A DNA stretch of 21,314 nucleotides from JADHUC01 sp964617665 (GTDB lineage: Bacteria; Planctomycetota; Planctomycetia; Pirellulales; Pirellulaceae): contig CAZUAH010000229.1 in assembly GCA_964617665.1 (NCBI GenBank), positions 1-21,314 of the forward strand. The letters are read 5' to 3'. Shown here piece after piece: positions 15,540 through 21,314 of this stretch. Made by a program: the position numbers and the translations under genes. The first letter of the stretch is position 1. Every line of letters starts with the position of its first letter. The notes under the pieces are model-generated. The model made no database searches, had not been told where the DNA came from, and saw nothing but the letters and a program-made list of their open reading frames with translations.

Positions 15540-18500
15540 CTACGAATGCTTGATCTTCGCCTGCTCCAACTCTTCTAGCAGCGCGTAGTAATTGGCCAAG
15601 CACGTCTGGACAGCGTTTTGGAGCTTCTGATACTCCTGGCTCTGGGCGGCGCTGGCCGTCAGCAGCGGTTCCATCCAGTTGTTCATTACCTCGAATTGGC
15701 TTTTCACCACATCCAGGACCGAGCGTGGTACCTTGTGCTGGACGACCACCTTCTGCGGTGGCAGTTCCGTCGGCGCGGCGATCTCGAGACGATGTTCGGG
15801 AGCTTTGTCGGCCGCTTCTTTCACCGCGTTGCCGATGTCTTCCAGGTTGGTGCGCAACCCGGCCACCTGCTGCATCAGCGCGACCAGATGCACGTCACGC
15901 TGCTCGGTATCGCGGTCGGACAGGTGTTTGACGCCCTCGCCCATGGCCTCGCGGATCGCGTGCAGGCCGTCGCTGAATTCGCGGAGTTGAAGGATCACTT
16001 GGCCGACCTGGTCGCCAGCGTCGATGCCCTTCATCTTCACGTTCTGCTCGTAAGTCCGCTTGATGGAGGCCCAGCGTTTGGCCTCGTCCTCCGTAAGAAT
16101 CCCACTCATCTCCTTGAACTTCAGCATGTTCGCTTCGGCATCGGACGTGAGCGTTTGGGAGTCCTGTTCGTAGTTGGACAAGATCAGCGTCTGCAGTTCC
16201 TCGTCATTCATGATCGGCAGCACACGCTCGGCGATCCGGTTCATGTTACGGTACGAGCCCTGCAGCAGGAACGGCGGCTCGGTGCGGTATTCGTCGGCTT
16301 GGGCGGCCGAACGGATGTACTGTTGGTTGACGCGAAGCACGACGTCGCGCACTTCCATCAACTTCTTCATCGTCACGACCATCTCGTTGATTTCTTCCAG
16401 CGAGTAATTGCCCTCCAGCTCGATGCCTTCCTGCGAGTCCTGTTCGGCCATTTTGATCACTGCGTACACGTCGTTCTGACTGCGGCTGGCCATCTTGTTC
16501 AGCGCCGGGTTGGATGTCATGCAGTTTTCCAGATAACTCATCTCGAACGTGTCGCGAGTCTCGCCGATGATGTCGCCCAGATTGTAGATGTCCGCCCGGT
16601 TGGACAGCATGTCGGGGATCTGGAACTTCTCGCCGCTTTCCGTGTAAGGGTTACCGGCCATGACCACGCAGACCTTGCGGCCGCGCAGATCGTAGGTGCG
16701 CGTGTGGCCCTTGTAGACGCCTTCGATCTTTCGCTGGGCATCGCACAACGAGATGAACTTCTGCAAGAATTCCGTGTTGCAGTGCTGGATGTCGTCCACG
16801 TAGATCATCACGTTGTCGCCCATTTCCAGCGACAGGTTCAGCTTCTGCACCTCCTCGCGCGCCGCCGCATTCGGTGCCTCGTCCGGGTCGAGCGATGTGA
16901 CTTGATGCCCGATCGCCGGGCCGTTGATCTTCATGAAGATGATGCCCAACCGGTTGGCGATGTACTCCATCAACGTCGTCTTGCCATAGCCGGGCGGCGA
17001 GATCAGCAGCAACAACCCCATTCGATCGGTGCGTTTCTGCTCGCCCGTAACACCCATTTGCTTAGCCAAGTTGTCGCCAATCAGCGGGAGATAGACTTGG
17101 TCGATCAGCTTGTTGCGCACAAACGAAGTCAAGACGCGCGGGCGGAATTCGTCCAGCCGCATGTCGTCGCGAGCGTGATCGACAACCTCCTTCTTCAGGT
17201 CGATGTACCGCCGATACCGGGGTACGACGTCTCCTTCGAATTGCTCGAGTCTGAACATGAAGCGATTGTAGTTCAGATGATACGTGCCGCCTTCGGTCAC
17301 CCGATGCGTGCCAACCAAGCCGGGGATATCACAGTTGACTTGACCGTCGACAATGCATCCTTTTTCCACTTTACCCGCCAGCAACAACTCGGCCACCTCG
17401 TCGACGTACTCGAAGTCCTCGTCGCTTGTATCCGGTCGTTGTTCGATAAACGCCTCGACCCAATCCCGCGCCAACAACAATGCACTGGCGGGGTCACGAT
17501 TCACGGCACGAACCGATTTCGTGAACGGTTCGGTGTAGCTGTTCTGTCGCAAATGCGTTTGGAATGCATCCTCCAGAGCCGCCGCCCGACGACTTACGAC
17601 AAACTTGCCCTCGCCGGACAATTCGCAGAACAGGTATTCCGCCGCTCCATCGACCAATGTGTTGGGAAACAACCCGTTTCGTTCGACAAACTCGGCCAGC
17701 GTGTTCTTCAATTCGGCCACGTATTGCGATTGAGCGGTGGCGTCGGGGAACAGCTTTGCCACTGAGCCAAAACCGCTCAGCTTGGCCGCGACCAAGGCCT
17801 TGTGTTTCTTGTCGCCGAAGTGCTGCCAGAACACCTTGGCCATTGCCCGGGATCGAGTGTGAAAGCGCAACAGGCCGACAGTCGTCTTCATTTCCAACAA
17901 CGCGCGCAGCAATAATGCCGCGTCGTGATCGTGGACGCCCTTCGAGTAGGCTTCGCTGTATCGCGGTCCCATGAAACGTTGGACGAAAGCCATCAACTGC
18001 TCTTGTTCATACGCCAGGAGATCCGCCGCCGTAATACGAGTGGTTGGGGCTTCTTCTGAAGTTTCGTCCGCTTCGCCTGATTGGATTGCGCCAATGTCCG
18101 CATCGTTGCGATCCAACGCTGAGAGCAGTTGGTACGCCAGGTACTCGGAGCGGTACACGTCGCGGTTTTCGGAGACGACTTCCTGGTCCCAGACGTCGCG
18201 GGTGGCCAATAACTGCTCGTCTTCGATCGGTTCAAAGAACTTGGTACCGGTCAGGTGCAGGCACATGTCGCCATCGCGCAAGACGGTCGTCAGGTCCAGT
18301 TGCTGGGCGTTTACGGAGAAGCGATGGTTGCCCAGCTTGATGATCATGGCGCCGTCGACGAACAACTCCTGACGATCCTTCAACTGGCGAACGGCGTCTT
18401 CGTGGATGGTTTTCAGACGGCTTTGGATATCATCAACCTTGACCGAGTCTTCCAACTCGCCAAGTTGAGCGACAATGTCTCGGACTTTCTCGATCATCAA

Positions 18501-20900
18501 GTCCGACGCAAAATAGCCGTTGATATCGGTCACCGATTCCATGCTGTCGACGCGCGACTTGATGCCTTTCAAGATGCGATCGGCAGCGCTCATCAACGAA
18601 TTCGCACGTTTGTTTCGCGCCTCGACCAACTGAACTTTGCGCGTTTCGAAGGCGTTATAGATCTCTTCCCGCTTGTCCGTAAGCTGCACAACGAACTCGT
18701 CGAACTCGGCAAATCGCCCTTCGAGTTCTTCGATCTGCACCATCATCTTGGTAAGGAACTCTTCGCATCGCTCCGGCGTATCGCAGACGTCCAGGTAGTT
18801 CACCACGCTCTGGTTCAACAGTTTCATCTGCGAGTTGAATTCGGCCACGCCTTCGACCGATAGTAGTTCTTTCGTCTTGCGTTTCAGCCCCGCGCGTGCG
18901 GTATTTACCTTGGCGAAAATCCCGGAGATATTGTCGATGATCTTGGTGCGGTGGGTGGCGTCGTCAATCTTCAGATTGCTGACGATGTCGATCAGCATCT
19001 CCAGTTCGCCGGCGCTCCCAGAAATATCCTCCTCCAACTTTTTTGCATCCGCTACCTTTTCAAGCAAATCTATCTTGGCGGTCTGTCCGTCGACACGTTC
19101 GTCGTAAGGATGGAGGGCTTTGGGGTCCAGAAGGAACTTGACGCATCGCCCGGCAAGCTTCTCGTTCTGTTCTACGACGTCCTTCTCAAGTTCATCAACA
19201 AGGCCGAGATCGACGTAGCGAAGATCTCGCAACGAAATTATTTCGCCGCGGATGGTTCGCATGTCGGCCAAGCTGGCCACGAAGTCGTCGATATTGTCAA
19301 ACCGTTTGCGGTGAACCGCTGCTAGAATCTCTTTGGTCTGGCCGTGGACTCGATTCGTCTGGTCGGCCGTGCTTCGCTTGACTCGTACGACCTTATCGAA
19401 CTCGTCAATGGCGGCGGTCGCCGTGTTGCGGATCTCGATCAGCCCTTCTTTCGGACTGAAGCACTCGTCGCTTCCGATCCAGAAATACGAATCGGTGATA
19501 TCGCCAGCCAGCTTCGAAAGATCCACGAACAGATCGGCGTAAGTGTCCTCTTTGGCGATCAGCCCCAATACTTCATGACATTCGGCCATGCCGCGCACCA
19601 AATCACGGTTACCGATCTTGTAGAGGAACGAGTCGGTATTCGTCGTGGGGACGTAGTCTTCGCCGACATAGGGTGTTTGCCAGATCTGCACGGCGTGGTG
19701 CTTCTGCGGATTCTGTTGGGCCTTGAAGCAGACCATCTCGCCGCCCTCGAAGAACGCGGACCCGTTGCAGATGATCGGCGTATCGACGTGTTGCTCGATC
19801 AGATTGTACCTCAGCAAGACGTGATCGCCCGTTTCGCGATTGTAGAAGGCGTACAGGTAATCCTCGCCGTTCGGCGCCATCAGCCGCTGCTCGAACATCA
19901 TGTCCGTCAGTTCGTTCTCGAAGATCTTGCACTCGCCGCTCTGCAGATAATAGCCGTTGGAGAAGATGATCCCATGGTCGTCCGGCAGCAGGACGCACGC
20001 GTGGGCAATGGAATCCAATCGCATGGCCCGCTGGATCTTCTCGTTGTAGACGATGTAGCGGTAGTCTTTTTCCTGGTAAGGGCGAATTCGCAGCAGAATG
20101 ATGTTGCCGACGATGGCGTAGTAGATTTCCGCATCGTCCAGCGTCTGGTCTTCGTTGTCCACATCTTCGGCATAAAGGCCTTCGCCCGATTCCGTGTTGT
20201 CTTCGATCTTGATCGTCAGGTCACCGCCCACGGTCTCGACGAAGACGCGGTCTTCGATCGAAACGTGCGGATGTTCACCACCCACATGCTGATCGCGAGT
20301 CGTGCGGATCCAATCGAAACCATGCTGCGCCGGCAGCTTGAATTCGTGATCGCTTCGGTTATCCAGATAGACGAGCGCATCGTCTTGGACGGCCCACTTG
20401 AACGTCTTGACGTCCGCCATGGTCTTGCCAACGCGGAACGCCATGAACAGATGCGGGCCGATGATCGAGAACTTCGCGAATACCGCGTTCTTGTAGTAGC
20501 GGTAGATCTCCTTGAAATCCTTCAGGAATCGTTCATCGCCGATCAGATCGAGTTCCAGACGGTGAAACGCGTTATCGCGGAACTCGTAGACAGAAAAGAC
20601 ATCGGACAGATCCGTCTCGATTTTCAGTCCCAAGTGGACGTTATATCCAAAGATGAATCGGTTCCCGATGGAAACCATATCGCGCGGGACACAGTTGTGA
20701 TCGGTGGTAATCCGCTCGGTGCTGAGCAGCTTGGTTTCGATCGAGCCGAAAACTTCCTTGCGGGCCGCGTTCAACTGATCCAGCCGGGAACGCAACTCCT
20801 TGGCGTGGTTACTCAACCGGTTGCGGATGATTTCGTAGGTTCCGCCTTCCAACTGAATCTCTGGAGCCTCGTCCGGTTTGCTTTCAACTTCTTCAGCCAT
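15540..20900 (-). CDS. Giant AAA+ ATPase of the uncharacterised 'DNA repair ATPase' type
   Basis: The 1786-residue product is a cytoplasmic protein without signal peptide or membrane segments. The first 500 residues are mixed, with a conserved-looking FGYNVHLGLK near residue 85-93 and repeated beta-strand units that could form a propeller-like fold. Residues about 540-900 are mostly long charged helices (coiled-coil). A single AAA+ module follows: Walker A S1301-PPGYGK1307-TT, Walker B MIYVD1369-D1370, sensor-1 N1417 in MAGNPY, and a possible arginine finger R1435 in IPDMLSNRAD. A helical tail rich in Gln and Glu ends the protein. Similar proteins are labelled 'DNA repair ATPase' in databases, from memory with a domain called DUF3686 at the N-terminus; a repair role is unproven. 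The ATG at 20900 has GGGGG about ten bases upstream. A terminator-like hairpin separates it from the upstream gene. Confidence 0.85.
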   Translation of the reverse strand: MAEEVESKPDEAPEIQLEGGTYEIIRNRLSNHAKELRSRLDQLNAARKEVFGSIETKLLSTERITTDHNCVPRDMVSIGNRFIFGYNVHLGLKIETDLSDVFSVYEFRDNAFHRLELDLIGDERFLKDFKEIYRYYKNAVFAKFSIIGPHLFMAFRVGKTMADVKTFKWAVQDDALVYLDNRSDHEFKLPAQHGFDWIRTTRDQHVGGEHPHVSIEDRVFVETVGGDLTIKIEDNTESGEGLYAEDVDNEDQTLDDAEIYYAIVGNIILLRIRPYQEKDYRYIVYNEKIQRAMRLDSIAHACVLLPDDHGIIFSNGYYLQSGECKIFENELTDMMFEQRLMAPNGEDYLYAFYNRETGDHVLLRYNLIEQHVDTPIICNGSAFFEGGEMVCFKAQQNPQKHHAVQIWQTPYVGEDYVPTTNTDSFLYKIGNRDLVRGMAECHEVLGLIAKEDTYADLFVDLSKLAGDITDSYFWIGSDECFSPKEGLIEIRNTATAAIDEFDKVVRVKRSTADQTNRVHGQTKEILAAVHRKRFDNIDDFVASLADMRTIRGEIISLRDLRYVDLGLVDELEKDVVEQNEKLAGRCVKFLLDPKALHPYDERVDGQTAKIDLLEKVADAKKLEEDISGSAGELEMLIDIVSNLKIDDATHRTKIIDNISGIFAKVNTARAGLKRKTKELLSVEGVAEFNSQMKLLNQSVVNYLDVCDTPERCEEFLTKMMVQIEELEGRFAEFDEFVVQLTDKREEIYNAFETRKVQLVEARNKRANSLMSAADRILKGIKSRVDSMESVTDINGYFASDLMIEKVRDIVAQLGELEDSVKVDDIQSRLKTIHEDAVRQLKDRQELFVDGAMIIKLGNHRFSVNAQQLDLTTVLRDGDMCLHLTGTKFFEPIEDEQLLATRDVWDQEVVSENRDVYRSEYLAYQLLSALDRNDADIGAIQSGEADETSEEAPTTRITAADLLAYEQEQLMAFVQRFMGPRYSEAYSKGVHDHDAALLLRALLEMKTTVGLLRFHTRSRAMAKVFWQHFGDKKHKALVAAKLSGFGSVAKLFPDATAQSQYVAELKNTLAEFVERNGLFPNTLVDGAAEYLFCELSGEGKFVVSRRAAALEDAFQTHLRQNSYTEPFTKSVRAVNRDPASALLLARDWVEAFIEQRPDTSDEDFEYVDEVAELLLAGKVEKGCIVDGQVNCDIPGLVGTHRVTEGGTYHLNYNRFMFRLEQFEGDVVPRYRRYIDLKKEVVDHARDDMRLDEFRPRVLTSFVRNKLIDQVYLPLIGDNLAKQMGVTGEQKRTDRMGLLLLISPPGYGKTTLMEYIANRLGIIFMKINGPAIGHQVTSLDPDEAPNAAAREEVQKLNLSLEMGDNVMIYVDDIQHCNTEFLQKFISLCDAQRKIEGVYKGHTRTYDLRGRKVCVVMAGNPYTESGEKFQIPDMLSNRADIYNLGDIIGETRDTFEMSYLENCMTSNPALNKMASRSQNDVYAVIKMAEQDSQEGIELEGNYSLEEINEMVVTMKKLMEVRDVVLRVNQQYIRSAAQADEYRTEPPFLLQGSYRNMNRIAERVLPIMNDEELQTLILSNYEQDSQTLTSDAEANMLKFKEMSGILTEDEAKRWASIKRTYEQNVKMKGIDAGDQVGQVILQLREFSDGLHAIREAMGEGVKHLSDRDTEQRDVHLVALMQQVAGLRTNLEDIGNAVKEAADKAPEHRLEIAAPTELPPQKVVVQHKVPRSVLDVVKSQFEVMNNWMEPLLTASAAQSQEYQKLQNAVQTCLANYYALLEELEQAKIKHS

Positions 20901-21019
20901 CTTGAGTCATCCCCCTGGAAGGGCGAAACTCTTGCTGAGCCAATTCTGCTGCAGATGTGACGGCTCGGCGGGAGCTTCGCGCACCCGTGTTCCATTTGAC
21001 GGGACGGAGCAAAGCGCGA

Positions 21020-21051
21020 AAGGGCCGGGAGCGCGATTCGCCCCGGCCCTT
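21020..21051 (-). terminator. Strong hairpin after the partial minus-strand gene
   Basis: A perfect ten-base stem (21020-21029 with 21042-21051) closes a 12-base loop. On the minus strand it begins 17 bases after the stop of the partial gene and is followed by TCGCGCTTTGC, which is only weakly T-rich. It should end or attenuate transcription coming from that gene before the ATPase gene. Confidence 0.65.
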
Positions 21052-21068
21052 CACGAGTGAGTCCACCG

Positions 21069-21314
21069 TTACGCCTTTGCGCCGTCGGCGCCGATCTTCA
21101 GGGTGGAAGCCTTGTTGTCCGAGATACCCAGGCCCTTGACCATGTCGAGCAATCGCGTCAATTCGCTCTTGGTCTCGTCACTGTCGGCCATCCCCATCAT
21201 CTTAGCAATCAGGGCGGCGACGGACAGGTCCTTGACGTCCCCGGCGCTCAGGTTGAACTGGTCAATCAACTGCTCCAGCTTCTCCTTGAAGTAGTCGGGA
21301 TTGCCGTTGAAGAA
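21069..21314 (-). CDS. C-terminal end of an unrecognised protein (5' truncated)
   Basis: The frame runs from the right edge to a TAA at 21069, so at least 81 residues of a longer protein are visible; the TTG at 21269 is internal. I do not recognise the family. The visible part is mostly amphipathic helix with acidic and hydrophobic residues (DYFKEKLEQLIDQFNL, VAALIAKMMGMADSDETK) and ends in a flexible Ala/Gly/Lys tail (KIGADGAKA). No membrane segment or metal motif is visible. It is on the same strand as the giant ATPase and ends 168 bases before that gene's start, so it may be functionally linked, although a strong hairpin lies between them. It has coding character, since the frame continues without a stop to the edge and has a normal codon pattern. 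Confidence 0.7.
   Translation of the reverse strand, partial: FFNGNPDYFKEKLEQLIDQFNLSAGDVKDLSVAALIAKMMGMADSDETKSELTRLLDMVKGLGISDNKASTLKIGADGAKA

Noticed and set aside
15618..17765. 715-codon open frame on the plus strand opposite the giant ATPase
   Set aside because: It has low-complexity His/Leu/Val/Arg composition of an antisense shadow and no domain; the minus-strand protein has intact AAA+ motifs.
19344..20960. 538-codon open frame on the plus strand opposite the ATPase N-terminal region
   Set aside because: Same reasons; it runs past the ATPase start and shows no signal, motif or ribosome site.
1..21314. tRNA, rRNA or CRISPR arrays
   Set aside because: No cloverleaf-like sequence, rRNA segment or regularly spaced direct repeats were seen by eye; a small tRNA could be missed without a covariance search.

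Overview
The window reads as a piece of a Planctomycetes chromosome, most likely from the Pirellulales. The reasons are the mix of secreted TPR/HEAT-like proteins with a Hint domain, a single-heme planctomycete-style cytochrome, a TolC protein with a long proline-rich leader, and intergenic palindromes with a GCTAGC core of a kind I associate with Rhodopirellula-like genomes. This taxonomic call is inference; there is no rRNA or marker gene here.

Layout. (1) Positions 1-8233 are a heavy-metal efflux region: the C-terminal part of one CusA/CzcA-type RND pump cut by the left edge, a hairpin-rich gap, a small exported Cys-x-Cys protein with its own hairpin terminator, a CzcB/CusB-like membrane fusion protein, and a complete 1053-residue CzcA-type RND pump. 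(2) Positions 8327-10002 hold a periplasmic c-type cytochrome converging on a radical SAM/SPASM-like enzyme. (3) Positions 10003-11482 hold a gap of about 580 bases and a Tat-exported calcineurin-like phosphoesterase. (4) A 135-bp inverted-repeat element resembling a MITE lies at 11542-11676. (5) A TolC/CzcC-like outer-membrane factor is on the minus strand at 11692-13233, divergent from a secreted protein ending in a Hint (autoprocessing) domain at 13526-15505. (6) A giant AAA+ ATPase of 1786 residues is on the minus strand at 15540-20900, preceded by the end of an unrecognised gene cut by the right edge.

How it works together. The fusion protein at 3431, the RND pump at 5072 and the TolC protein at 11692 can together form a tripartite pump that moves metal cations (Zn/Co/Cd or Cu/Ag type, not decidable from sequence) out of the cell. 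The outer-membrane part is on the other strand and separately transcribed. The truncated first pump lacks the TM4 acidic residues that the second pump has, so the two are not simple duplicates. The cytochrome follows the second pump closely and may be co-transcribed. The ATPase region appears to be an independent unit: a perfect 10-bp stem hairpin separates it from the gene upstream. The least explained items are the giant ATPase, the Hint protein, the small CxC protein and the first pump's altered proton relay.
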